Assembly (NCBI RefSeq): GCF_002727185.1
Contig: NZ_NIZW01000001.1
Location: forward strand, 248,001 to 312,000
Direction: 5' to 3'
From: Rhodopirellula bahusiensis
GTDB lineage: Bacteria; Planctomycetota; Planctomycetia; Pirellulales; Pirellulaceae
Length of the DNA stretch: 64,000 bases
In this document: piece after piece, positions 1 through 10,500 of the stretch
Position numbering within the stretch: the stretch's first letter is position 1
Layout of the letters: the number at the start of each line of letters is the position of its first letter
Position numbers and translations under genes: made by a program
The notes under the pieces: model-generated
The model's database searches: none
What the model was told of the DNA's origin: nothing
The model's input: only the letters and a program-made list of their open reading frames with translations

Positions 1-726
1 GCGATGCATTCATCGCGCGAAATCAAAGGTTATGGTCTGACCCCCGAAGACCGACCGTTCAACGAAGACGAAATTCGGCACTATCGTCACGGCTACTACG
101 CTGCGATCAGTTTCCTTGATGCTCAAGTTGGCGAAGTGCTCGACGCGCTGGATCAAAGCGGTCACGCCGACGACACCATCGTGGTGTTCACGTCCGACCA
201 CGGTTTTCATATCGGCGAAAAGACACTGTGGGGCAAAACGTCCAACTTTGAGCTCGACGCCCGTGTCCCACTGATCATCGCCTCGCCCCGTCATTCGCAA
301 ACGCATGGGCAATCGACGAAGGCGCTTACCGAACTGATCGATCTGTACCCGACGCTTGGCGAATTGGCAGGCATCCGGGACGATCTTCCCGGTCGCCTTG
401 AAGGCGTCAGTCAAGTGACCGTGTTGAGTGCACCGGCGTCATCGGTGAAAGCTTTCGCGCTGACTCAGCACGAACAGCCGTTCTATGGATCGGTCAAGAA
501 TCGTAAGGCCATCGGCTATTCGCTACGGACCGACCGCTGGCGTTACACCGAGTGGCGATCTTTGAAGGACAGTTCCGTGATCGATCGCGAGTTGTACGAT
601 CACGCAAATGATCCACTTGAAACCGCCAACATCGCCGGAGAACAGTCCGATACTGTTGCTGTTCTTACCAATCAGATTGCAGAAGTAATTGGCATTGCCC
701 GGCAGAAGTCTGGCGACAAGAAGTGA
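1..726 (+). CDS. Sulfatase, iduronate-2-sulfatase-like, C-terminal part
   Basis: The reading frame is open from the first base, so the 5' part lies outside the window; the ATG at 4 is internal. The visible 241 residues are the back half of a type I (formylglycine) sulfatase. The stretch DDTIVVFTSDHGFHIGE near residues 57-71 carries the Asp-His metal-ligand motif of the family, and the following GKTSNFELDARVPLII is typical of iduronate-2-sulfatases and related planctomycete enzymes. The CxPxR maturation site is not visible. The tail (SLRTDRWRYTEW, then ELYDHANDPLETANIA) is the usual C-terminal subdomain. The protein is presumably exported and hydrolyses sulfate esters on sulfated glycans; its substrate cannot be told. 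It converges on the DUF1549 gene across about 95 bases. Confidence 0.85.
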   Translation, partial: AMHSSREIKGYGLTPEDRPFNEDEIRHYRHGYYAAISFLDAQVGEVLDALDQSGHADDTIVVFTSDHGFHIGEKTLWGKTSNFELDARVPLIIASPRHSQTHGQSTKALTELIDLYPTLGELAGIRDDLPGRLEGVSQVTVLSAPASSVKAFALTQHEQPFYGSVKNRKAIGYSLRTDRWRYTEWRSLKDSSVIDRELYDHANDPLETANIAGEQSDTVAVLTNQIAEVIGIARQKSGDKK

Positions 727-820
727 GTTTGAAAGTACGCTGACACAGAGGTTCTTTCTGAGCCTAATCGACGGTTACAAATTCGTTGCAGTTGATCAGC
801 GATAGGCAAAGATGATCGAG

Positions 821-2679
821 TTATTCGCTGTTGTCGGTGCCAGAGGCCGCGAAAAATTCTTGCACGTCCTTCAATTCGGCCTGCGATGGTGGACGACCAA
901 GCGCCCTTAGAAATGCGGCTGCGTCGACTCCTGCGATTCAGCGATCGATTCGGCCATCGCCTTCGACATGCTTAACGTAAAGGCTGAATTCAACAGGTGC
1001 AGCGACTGGGGAGCCGTGGTCGAACTGCCGCGTGCCGAGCAACTTGTGTTGGCGCTTGGGCGATCAAAAACTTCAAAGATCGGATATCGCAGGTTTCGGC
1101 GAGCGAACACGTAAATGCTTCGGCGCGTGTGTTCGGATTTGTCTTTGGTCACGTTCCACTGATTTTTTAACAGCGTGGACACGAGTTCCTTCGGAAGGGG
1201 AGGTAGCACGCCGGGGCCACCTGATTTGAGATTGATTTTTCCCGACACCCGTAGGATCGCATCGCGGATCGCTTCGCCTTCCAGACGCCATCGCGGGAAT
1301 CGTGAAAGCGACGTGGCATCGGGGTCATCTTTGATTGCTTTTTCCCAGTTCGTTCGTTCCGTCGGCGTTGCGTGTTCCAGCAGCCGGCTGCGCTGGCGGT
1401 ACGTTGACGACATCACGATCAGACGATGCAGCGGTTTCAGTTTCCAATGGTTCTCGACAAAAGTCGCGGCAAGCCAATCGAGAAGTTCCGGGTGACTGGG
1501 CTCGTCACTCATCACGCCGAAGTCGCTGGGAGTTCCGACGAGTCCGCTGCCAAAGTGATGTTGCCAAACACGATTGACCATGACTCGGGCGGTCAGCGGG
1601 TTGTCGCGCGAAGTCAGCCAGTTGGCCAGAGCCGTTCGCAGGCCCGCTGACTTCTTCGACGGATTGGGTGCGTACGAATTCAGCTTGGTCGCAACCACAC
1701 GAATTACTCCGGGGGTGACTTCCGGTCCCGGACTGCGAAAGTCGCCGCGCAACATTAGGTGACTGGGCTGCTTGAATGGAAACGATTCTTCAAGCGTTGA
1801 AAGTGACCGGTTTTTCTCAAGCGGAACCGCGGGCTCGAAGATCGCTCGCATGCGATAGAAATCAGCCTGACTGATCGCGTCATACTTATGATCGTGGCAT
1901 TGGGCACAACCGACTTGCAAACCCAACAACACTTCGCCGACCGTCGACGTCAGTTCGTTCAGCACGGAGTGGCGACGCTCTTCGATCAGGTTAATGTCGG
2001 GCATGTCGGGGCCGCACAAACAAAACCGCGTTGCCGTCCGGGCCGAATCGTCGTCGGGGTACAGTTCATCACCAGCGATCTGTTGACAAATAAAGTCATC
2101 GTACGGCATGTCGTCATTAAGTGACTGGATGACCCAGTCGCGATACTTCCACGCTTCCTTGCGAAGCTTGTCATGCTCGAAGCCGTCAGTTTCGGCAAAC
2201 CGCGCCAAATCCAGCCAATGCTGCGCCCAGCGTTCACCGTATCGAGGCGAATCCAGCAAACGGTCAACCAGTTTTTCGTAGGCGTTCGGGCGAGTGTCAG
2301 AAAGGAACGCGTCGACCTCCGTCGGCGTGGGCGGAAGTCCGATCAAATCGAAACTCAATCGCCGAATCAACGTGCGTCGTGATGCGGATGACTGTGGCAT
2401 CAGCCCGTGAGCACTCAATTCATGCTCGACGAAATGATCGATGTCGTTCTGGCACCACTTGGTCGACGCCTTGGGCACTTCCGGTTTTCTAATTGGAAAA
2501 AACGACCAATGATCGCGATCGTATTCGTCGATCGGCGTTTCGATGTAACCCTTGGCGTGGTCGTCGGCGATCAACGCAGGGGCGAATGCGAACCAACCAA
2601 CGACACACAGCGAAACAGCAAGTGCCATACGACAGTCGTACCATTTCAACGTTTGCAAGCGAATGAATGTGGCGTTCAT
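821..2679 (-). CDS. DUF1549/DUF1553 secreted protein, frameshifted near the C-terminus
   Basis: A planctomycete-type secreted protein of unknown function. After an N-terminal hydrophobic segment (about residues 18-38) comes DUF1549 (LIRRLSFDLIGLPPTPTEV, then YGERWAQHWLDLARFAETDG), a heme-type CAQCH motif, and DUF1553 (NPLTARVMVNRVWQHHFG, then RRSIYVFARRN). The first open frame stops at 907, but the expected family tail (AFLRALGRPPSQAELKDVQEFF) continues in the -1 frame to a TAA at 821-823. One base is therefore missing near 925-950. The start at 2679 overlaps the stop of the DUF1501 gene by one base (TGATG), implying translational coupling. DUF1549/1553 and DUF1501 proteins are commonly paired in Planctomycetes. 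There is no N-terminal cytochrome domain, so this is the short form. Confidence 0.85.
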
Positions 2680-4084
2680 CAGGCAATGATTCCTTCGACG
2701 ACTTCCGCTTCATCGGGCCCGGTCAGACGTTTATCCAGCCCGTTGTGAAAGTAGGTCAGATCGTAGTGATCGATTCCCATTAAATGCAAAAGCGTTGCGT
2801 GGAAGTCCGTAACGGAAACCTTGTCGTCGACGGCGCGCAGGCCAATTTCGTCGGTTGCACCATAGGCTCGACCGCCGCGAATCCCGGCCCCGGCCAGCCA
2901 CATGGGTTATGGTCGCGTCCTTTACCCTGTTCGCTCATCGGCATGCGTCCGAACTCGCCACCCCAAATCACCAGAGTGTCTTCCATCAACCCGCGCTGTT
3001 TCAAATCCTGCAGTAGCCCCGCGACCGGCTTGTCGGTACGGCGACAGTATTCTGTGTGGTTTTTGTCGACGTTGGAATGAGCGTCCCAGCCGTTTGTATC
3101 GCCCGAATACAGTTGGACAAATCGCACACCGTTTTCGATCATTCGCCGTGCCAGCAAACATCGTTCGCCAAAGTCACGGGTTTCTTTTTGGTCGATGCCA
3201 TACATCCGTCGCGTCGCCTCGGTCTCCTGCTGGATATCCACAAGCGCCGGAGCCTCCGACTGCATCCGAAACGCAAGCTCGTAGGCTTTCACTCGTGCCG
3301 TCAATCGATCATCAAAATCACGTGATTCCAAATGGCGACGGTTGAGTGTATCGATCAGCCCAAGATCACGGCGTTGTTGCGCAGACGTGACGCCGGGTTG
3401 CGGCTGAAGATCCAGAATTGGCGATGCCCCGGGTCGCATCGTCACACCTTGATACGATGCGGGAAGATAACCGTTGCCCCAAGCAGGCGGCCCACCCTTC
3501 AAGCCGCCGCCGGGATCGGGCAGAACGACAAAGGCTGGCATGTTTTGGTTCTCGGTCCCCATTCCATAAGCAACCCAACTGCCCACACTCGGGTTGCCCA
3601 TCAGAATGCTACCGGTGTTCATCTGATACACCGACTGCGGATGATTCACGCTGTCGCCGTGCATCGAGCGAACGACGCAAATGTCGTCGGCATGCTCGGC
3701 AATGTGTGGCAGAAAATCGCTGACCGGAAGTCCCGATTGACCTCGAGGTCGAAACTTTCGCACTGGCGCTAGCAACGGATTTTTCTTGACGTTACGACGC
3801 GTCATCACGTTGCCAAAACTCTCCGGCAACGGCTGGCCACTAAATTTTGTCAACGCTGGCTTCGGATCGAAAAGATCAACGTGACTCGGACCACCATGCA
3901 TGAACAGCCAAATCACACGTTTGGCTCGAGGAACCGTGTGCGTTGGTGGTTGGGCAACCACCGCTTCACCATGCTCCAACGACGCATATGCGAGCATGCC
4001 CATCCCACCACCGGCACGGGCAAGAAACTTTCGGCGAGATTGCTGGTTCGACAAATTCATAAACGTTGTTTCGCGCTGATTCAT
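2679..4084 (-). CDS. DUF1501 secreted protein with a single-base frameshift
   Basis: A DUF1501 (sulfatase/alkaline-phosphatase-like fold) protein. The N-terminus carries a twin-arginine-like signal ([20 protein letters not shown]), followed by [49 protein letters not shown] and [23 protein letters not shown]. After GRDHNP the expected [19 protein letters not shown] lies in the -1 frame, so a base is missing near 2905 within a short C run. Unshifted, translation reaches only 2780 with a nonsense tail; shifted, it ends at 2679 exactly against the next gene. That fit shows the shifted frame is the ancestral one. The start overlaps the GntR stop by four bases (ATGA). Function is unknown; the Tat-type signal suggests folding before export. 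Confidence 0.85.
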
Positions 4085-4779
4085 TCAGCATTCTCCGCTT
4101 CGATTTTTCGAGTCATGCTGTATCGCAGGTGCGATTCCATTTCAACGCGGGCGCGATCAGCATCACGGTCACGAATTGCGTCGACGATCGATTCGTGAGC
4201 AAGAACTGCACGCTCGCCTCGCACTGCGTCATTGCGACAACTTTCTTTTTGTGCGAACGACACGAAACCCGCCAGCGCTTCCAGCAAAGTAGGAAACAAC
4301 GGATTCGCCGACGCGCGAGCGATCTCTAAATGGAATTCCAAATCCACAACTTGAGCCGCCTTGTCACCCCCATTACTCATCGCCTTGCGAAACTGTGCCA
4401 GAAGTTCGTCGAGACGTGAAAGCTGCTCGGGGGTACGTCGCCGCGCAGCCAGCGTTGCAGTTTGGGACTCGAGCGCAAGCCGCACTTCAAACACCTGATC
4501 AAATGTCTGCTGGCCACCGATTAACATCAGCGGCAACAGATCGCTCAATGTTCCCGCATCGACCGATTTCACTCGAGTCCGCCGACCGTGACTGATCTCG
4601 ACGACGCCGAGACCTCGAAGCATGGAAAGCGCCTCACGAATCGCAATCCGGCTGACACCGAATTCCTCGATCAGCGAACGCTCGCTGGGGATCTGAGCGC
4701 CCGTTTCCCAGACGCCCGACTGAACATTGCCGAGCATCCGCTGAAAAACGAACTGAGTGGATGTGGGGGCGTCGACCAT
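4081..4779 (-). CDS. GntR-family regulator, FadR/FCD subfamily
   Basis: 232 residues. The N-terminal winged helix-turn-helix is clear (GAQIPSERSLIEEFGVSRIAIREALSML, about residues 27-54, then LGVVEISHGRRTRV). The C-terminal FCD ligand domain follows (FDQVFEVRLALESQTATLAARR, with DLEFHLEIARASANP and AHESIVDAI carrying the metal/ligand-binding Asp and His positions). Such proteins usually repress sugar-acid or sialic/uronic acid catabolism and release DNA when they bind a pathway acid. The gene leads a left-running operon with DUF1501 and DUF1549 and is divergent from the SDR-symporter operon. The single good consensus operator in the divergent gap (4916-4926) suggests it controls the right-hand genes and possibly itself. 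The effector is unknown. Confidence 0.93.
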   Translation of the reverse strand: MVDAPTSTQFVFQRMLGNVQSGVWETGAQIPSERSLIEEFGVSRIAIREALSMLRGLGVVEISHGRRTRVKSVDAGTLSDLLPLMLIGGQQTFDQVFEVRLALESQTATLAARRRTPEQLSRLDELLAQFRKAMSNGGDKAAQVVDLEFHLEIARASANPLFPTLLEALAGFVSFAQKESCRNDAVRGERAVLAHESIVDAIRDRDADRARVEMESHLRYSMTRKIEAENAE

Positions 4780-4915
4780 TAATCAGAACAACGTGAGTAG
4801 TAATGGAAACAAGGCTGCACTTCCACAACTCATCATACCAGAGGACCACCAGAAGGCAAGCATTCTGCAGAAACACGCGATTTTGTGTTGTTCGCGCAAC
4901 CGGCGATGGCTACGC

Positions 4916-4926
4916 TGGTATGACCA
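4916..4926. promoter_or_regulatory. Putative FadR-type GntR operator
   Basis: TGGTATGACCA is a perfect dyad, TGGT-ATG-ACCA. It matches the TNGTNNNACNA consensus known for FadR-subfamily GntR regulators. It lies 26 bases upstream of the SDR start codon, where bound repressor would block a promoter, and in the gap opposite the GntR gene. Seen: the dyad and its position. Inferred: that the adjacent GntR protein binds it. Confidence 0.6.
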
Positions 4927-4952
4927 TTTAACTGTCAAACCGGAGAGAGCAG

Positions 4953-5678
4953 TTGAGTCAAAGCCCCCTAAACGGTCACGTTGCCATCATCACGGGTGCC
5001 TCGAGTGGTATCGGAGTTGGAGTCGCACGAGAACTGCATTCCGCGGGGATGAGGCTCGTTCTGACAGCTCGCCGAGTGGAGAAGCTGGAGTCGCTCGCAA
5101 GCGAACTTGGGGATTGCGAAGTCGTTGCCATCGACATCGCCGATGAAGCGGCACCACAGCGACTTGTGGCTTGTGCGATGGAAAGATTCGGGCGGCTTGA
5201 TGTCGTCTTTAACAGCGCCGGCATCATGCATGCGGGAAAAATCGAGGACGTTGATATTGATCAGATGTGCCGGATGGTGAAAGTCAACGTCGAAGCCGCC
5301 ACACGGATGGCGTACACGGCCGTCAAGCATTTTAAACAAGCTGGCTCGGGACACCTGATCAACGTCTCAAGCATACTGGGTACCAAGGTGCGTCCCGGCA
5401 CCGGCGTGTACGCGGGAACCAAGTACGCCATCGAAGCGCTCTCTGAAGCATTGCGAATGGAGGTTGCCAAGACGGGCGTTAAAGTAAGCGTGATCGAACC
5501 GGGAGTAGTTGAAACCGAATTGCAGAACCACTTTCCCGTGCATCCGAAAGAAGTGCTTGGCATCGCCAACCCATTGCTGCCGGCAGATATCGCGCGCTGT
5601 GTCCGCTTCGTGCTGGAGCAACCGGCACACGTTCGCATTCCCGTGATGATGGTGATTCCCGGTGAGCAGGCAATGTAG
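4953..5678 (+). CDS. Short-chain dehydrogenase/reductase (SDR)
   Basis: 241 residues, the normal length for a classical SDR. TGASSGIG (residues 14-21) is the dinucleotide-binding motif, NSAG (87-90) the structural motif, and NVSS (137-140) with YAGTK (Y153, K157) form the catalytic Ser-Tyr-Lys set. VIEPGVVETEL follows as in NADP-preferring oxidoreductases. The start is TTG at 4953, chosen because GGAGAG lies six bases upstream and no ATG fits. It is the first gene of the right-running operon, 19 bases ahead of the symporter, and sits under the GntR-type operator. It probably oxidises or reduces an imported sugar or sugar acid; the substrate is not deducible. Confidence 0.92.
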   Translation: MSQSPLNGHVAIITGASSGIGVGVARELHSAGMRLVLTARRVEKLESLASELGDCEVVAIDIADEAAPQRLVACAMERFGRLDVVFNSAGIMHAGKIEDVDIDQMCRMVKVNVEAATRMAYTAVKHFKQAGSGHLINVSSILGTKVRPGTGVYAGTKYAIEALSEALRMEVAKTGVKVSVIEPGVVETELQNHFPVHPKEVLGIANPLLPADIARCVRFVLEQPAHVRIPVMMVIPGEQAM

Positions 5679-5697
5679 TGTGTGAACAAGGCGAGCA

Positions 5698-7446
5698 ATG
5701 AGTTTCCTCGGAATCCACTTTAACGATTTGCTTGTGCTGGCTGGCTACTTCAGTCTGATCCTGTACCTCGGCGTGTTTCTTGGCGCAAAGAAGACGAAGA
5801 ATCTTGGTGACTTCTTTGTTGCCGGTGGGCAATGGGGACCGCTCGTTTCATTTGTCTTCGTATTTGCTTCGGCGATCGCAGGAAACGAAGCGGTTGTTGT
5901 CAGTGGCCAGTCTTACACAAGCGGTTTATCAGGCGTTTGGTACTGGTGGAGCTTCCTGTTTGCAACGCCGGTCTACTATTTGTTCTCGATTTACTATCGC
6001 CGCGCTCGCGTCTACAACTTGGCTGAGTTCCTTGAGATGAGATACAGTCGAGGCGTGGCAGCGTTGTACGCCATCATTGCAACCGTTGTCTGCGTCCTGT
6101 TCATAGGAATGTTTGTTCTGGCGATTGCAAAGATTCTTGCCGGCTTCACCGAACTACCATTGTCGGTTTGTGTGTGGTCAATCTCGGGCGTCGTTGCGGC
6201 GTACGTCTTCTCCGGTGGCATGATGTCGGCACTGTTGACGGACTTGCTGCAGGGCGTGATGTGCCTGCTGATTCTTGGGTTCGTCATGTTGCCCTTTGTT
6301 TGGAACGCGAGCGGCGGTTACGAAACACTCCGGGCATTGCCCGCTTCGACTTGGGACTTCACCGGCGAAGGCATGACGATGTCGACGGTGATCGCCCTGA
6401 ACGTGTCGGCATTGGCCGGAGGCATTGCCGCGCCGTGGATTTACAACTGGATTGCGGTTTCCAAAGACGAACGAACGGCCACACAGTGCGCTTGGGGCCA
6501 TCTTTGGAAACGCATTGTCACACTGCTTTTTGCGATCTACGGCATCCTGTTCGCAACGCTCGTGCCCGAGATGTCCGACCCGGAACTTGCATGGGGGATC
6601 GTTATGAAGCAGGTGTTACCAATCGGCGTGGGCGTCGTTGGGATGATGATTGCCAGCTTCTTTGCTGCTGCCATGTCTTCGGCCGATACCTACGCGACGA
6701 CGTCATCTGCGCTCTCCATTGACTACCTGTATCGCAAAGTCGTCTCACCGGGGAAGACTCCAGAGCACTATTTGATGGCTGCTCGTTGCTGGGCCGTGGC
6801 TTCCATATTCGTCGCCGCAATGTCGACGTTTTGGTTCGACAACATCAAAGACTACGTCAAGCTGTGCATGGCATTACTGTCGTTTCTTGGAATTCCGATC
6901 TACTTCGGTGTGGTGTGGCGGAGAGCAAATACGACCGGCATGTGGTTATCACTGATCCTCGGCATCGCATCACATCAGATCATTTACCGCCTGATGACTG
7001 GCAACGGACGCTACTTTGCTGACGCTGACGCCGCGTTTGCGACCAGCGTTTTTGTGCCGACAATTCTATCGCTGGCGGGCATGTACTTCGGCTGCCTGCT
7101 GGGAGCGACACAGCCAAAGCAGCAACTGGATCGGTTTTACGCGACAATGAACACACCCATTGGCGACGAACAGCGGCTTGTCGACGCAGGAATCAGGTTG
7201 CCGGCGTTTGTGGATGCCGGACTCGCCGACGACTTGCATGAACGAATTGACGAGACAGAATTAAATCGGATCACGGAAGTCTGTTCGCAGGATAAGTGGT
7301 TTGGCGCCGATAGTAACATCGAACTCTCTCGCTCGTCGTTCCCCGGTTGGTACCGTCGAGGATTTGTAATGGTAGCGGCTAGTTGTGTTGGCCTTGTAGT
7401 CGGAACATGGCTGCTGACGCGAATCCTGTTCGTCTGGAATACGTAA
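5698..7446 (+). CDS. Sodium:solute symporter (SSS family)
   Basis: 582 residues with about 13-14 hydrophobic segments, starting FNDLLVLAGYFSLILYLGVFLGAKK. The segment RRARVYNLAEFLEMRYSRG and the later FFAAAMSSADTYATTSSALSIDYLYRK are hallmark SSS sequences, the second holding the serines of the Na2 sodium site region. The protein imports a small organic solute, often a sugar or sialic acid, with sodium across the inner membrane. The C-terminal part after residue 460 is longer than the core fold, with a cytosolic stretch and a final membrane helix. It follows the SDR gene by 19 bases and precedes a large secreted enzyme. In this context it most likely takes up the monosaccharide released by the downstream BNR enzymes. 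Confidence 0.93.
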   Translation: MSFLGIHFNDLLVLAGYFSLILYLGVFLGAKKTKNLGDFFVAGGQWGPLVSFVFVFASAIAGNEAVVVSGQSYTSGLSGVWYWWSFLFATPVYYLFSIYYRRARVYNLAEFLEMRYSRGVAALYAIIATVVCVLFIGMFVLAIAKILAGFTELPLSVCVWSISGVVAAYVFSGGMMSALLTDLLQGVMCLLILGFVMLPFVWNASGGYETLRALPASTWDFTGEGMTMSTVIALNVSALAGGIAAPWIYNWIAVSKDERTATQCAWGHLWKRIVTLLFAIYGILFATLVPEMSDPELAWGIVMKQVLPIGVGVVGMMIASFFAAAMSSADTYATTSSALSIDYLYRKVVSPGKTPEHYLMAARCWAVASIFVAAMSTFWFDNIKDYVKLCMALLSFLGIPIYFGVVWRRANTTGMWLSLILGIASHQIIYRLMTGNGRYFADADAAFATSVFVPTILSLAGMYFGCLLGATQPKQQLDRFYATMNTPIGDEQRLVDAGIRLPAFVDAGLADDLHERIDETELNRITEVCSQDKWFGADSNIELSRSSFPGWYRRGFVMVAASCVGLVVGTWLLTRILFVWNT

Positions 7447-7517
7447 ATCAAGTCGCTGACCGTTTTTTGTGTTAACTCACACTTCAACAACCTGTCTATT
7501 TCACCCAATCGACATCA

Positions 7518-10500
7518 ATGTCCTCCCGAGATCTTTCCATGTTGCAACGAATACTCCTCATCGCCTTCCTGCTATCAAATTCGTCGTTGTTTGCCGACGA
7601 GCTTGCCGTTCACTCCTTTAAACGGCAGCAACTCTCCGATGTCTATTTCTCCGAAGGCGCGAACGCCGCTGATGTGAATGGCGATGGTGCCTCGGACGTG
7701 GTTTACGGACCGTATTGGTTTGAAGGCCCGGAATTCACCACGAAGCGTGAGATCTACAAGCCGGTCCCGCAGAATCGGGAAGGATATGCAGACAACTTCT
7801 TCTGTTGGTTGTACGACTTCAACGGAGATGGTCGCAATGATGTCTTCGTAGTTGGCTTTCCGGGAACGCCCGCGTGTGTCTATGAGAATCCGGGCAAAGA
7901 TGGTTTCGACAAACATTGGCCCAAACATCAGGTGTTCGATTGGGTTTCTAACGAATCACCGCAGTTGATCAATATCGTTGGTGATGAAAAGCCGGAACTG
8001 GTTTGCACGCGCGACGGTTTCTTTGGGTTCGCTACGATCGACTGGGAGCATCCGTTTGAGTCGTGGGAATTTCATCCAATCTCGGAACAGATCACGGCGA
8101 AGAAGTTTGGGCACGGGCTGGGTGTCGGTGATGTCAACGGTGATGGTCGGATCGACCTGATTCACTCGAATGGCTGGTTTGAGCAACCGCTGACGCATCA
8201 ATTGACGTCGCGCTGGATGCCGCACGAAGTTTCGTTCACTGAAGGTTACGGTGGTGCCGAAATGTACGCTTACGACGTCGACGGAGACGGCGACAGCGAC
8301 ATCATCACCAGCCATCGCGCCCATGAGTTTGGGCTTGGCTGGTACGAACAGGTCGATGGAGGCGATAACAACGAGCCAATATTCAAGCATCATTTGATCA
8401 TGGGCGAGCATCCGTCGGAGAACATGTACGGCGTGGTGTTCAGCGAGTTACACTCGCTCGCGCTGGCCGACATGGATGGCGACGGACTGAAGGACATCGT
8501 CACCGGCAAGACGTACTGGTCGCATCACCGCCAGAGTCCTCAGTGGGATGCCGGCGCGGTCGTGTATTGGTTCAAACTGGTTCGCGGAGAAGACGGCGTG
8601 GACTGGATTCCTTACAAGGCCGACGGCGAAGCAGGCATCGGCCGGCAAGTGTCGATCGTTGACATTAACAATGATCAGCAGCCGGACATCGTGGTCGGCG
8701 GCATGCTGGGAACGCATGTGTTGACGCATCAGGTGAAATCCGTCAGCGAAAAAGAGTACATGGACGCTCAACCGAAGCTCTACACGGGGCCCAAGCTGCC
8801 AAAGATCGAAGGGGCCCAAGCATTGCGTGGACCGAAATCGATGATCGACGCAAAAACGGGGCACGTTGCCGGATCGATCGAAGGCGAAACGCTGGCTGGT
8901 AAAGCAACCGGAGGCAGCGCAAAAGCTCAGGACATGTCCAAGTTTGGCGGCGATCGGTGGAGCAACAAGTCGCAGCTTTGGTGGACTGGTGCGAAGCCAG
9001 CCGACACACTCGCGCTGCCGTTGCCGGATTTCACCGGCACAGTCGACGTGGAAGCTGTGCTCACGTGCGCCCGCGACTATGGCATTGTGCAGTTGTCGCT
9101 GGACGACAAACCGCTTGGCCCACCGATCGATCTTTATCACACCGACGTCGTCACCACCGGAGTCCTTTCGTTTCCGGGGATCGCTGTCGAGGGAAAAAAG
9201 CACACGTTGAATGTGCAGATAATTGGCGCGAATCCGAAAGCCGCAAAGGCCTATATGTTCGCGATCGATTACCTTCGGATCAAAAAGGCAGACTCTAGTT
9301 TTGTCGCTGGAAAAGCCGTCAAGGCAAAGCCGGTTGCCGCCATCGTTAATTTCAAACCCAAATCGACGGATGGTCGCGAGCTGAATCTGGATTTTGAAAC
9401 CGGAACGTTGGCTGATTGGATTGCCGATGGGAACGCGTGGGAAGGTCAACCGGTCAAAGGTGACACCGTTTTTGCTCGACGCCAAGACATGCGCAGCAAC
9501 CACGAAGGCGACTATTGGATCGGAGGTTATGAAAAACTGGGTGACAAGGGCACCGGAACGCTGACGTCCGCCCCGTTTGTCGTCAATCACCGCTACGCGA
9601 CCTTCCTGACCAACGGCGGCGACGGCGAAAAAACTCGGGTCGAACTGGTCCGCAAAGATTCCGGCAAAGCGATCTACACAATGACCGGCACCAAGAGCGA
9701 AACGATGCGGCGGGTCACAGTCGACTTGCGACCGCACATGGGACAGGAAATCATGGTGCGACTGGTCGACTCTCATTCCGGCGGCTGGGGGCACCTGAAC
9801 TTTGACCATTTCCGGTTCTATGATAAACGCCCATCGGAAATCACGCCGCTGAAGGTTGCTTTGAAGGTGGACGAGTACCCGCACGCGGGGCTTTCGGCAC
9901 AGGATGCTGCGGCCGCGATGAAACTGCCCGATGGTTTTTCGGTCACCGTTGGCGCGGCGGAACCGCAGGTGCAGCAACCGATCGCGATGGCGATCGACGA
10001 TCGAGGCCGCGTTTGGATCGCAGAAGCGTACGAGTATCCGATTCGCAAAAAAGGCGACACGGGACGCGATCGCATTTTGATCTTTGAAGACACCGACGGG
10101 GACGGTTCACTTGACAATCGCAAGGTGTTCGCCGAAGGATTGAATCTGGTCAGCGGACTGGAAGTTGGCTTTGGTGGCGTGTGGGTCGGAGCGGCACCGT
10201 ACTTGATGTTCATTCCCGACCGCGACGGTGATGACAAGCCTGATTCAGCGCCAGAAATTTTGCTGGACGGTTGGGGTTATGAAGACACGCACGAAACTTT
10301 GAACGCATTCATCTGGGGACCAGACGGCTGGTTGTACGGTTGCCACGGCGTGTTCACTCATTCCAAAGTCGGCAAGCCGGGGACGCCGGATGCCGAGCGG
10401 GTTCCATTGAACTGTGCGGTTTGGCGATACCATCCGCTCCGGCACGAGTTCGACGTGTTTGCTCACGGCACAAGCAATCCGTGGGGCGTCGACTTTAATG

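Noticed and set aside
2850-2910. Programmed frameshift in the DUF1501 gene
   Set aside because: No slippery heptamer or stimulating structure is evident; the change fits a lost base, as in two other genes of the window.
8448-9977. 509-codon open frame on the minus strand
   Set aside because: It lies antisense to the mosaic protein, is rich in Arg/His with no domain, and arises from codon bias of the real gene. The 385-codon frame at 10245-11402 is the same kind of shadow.
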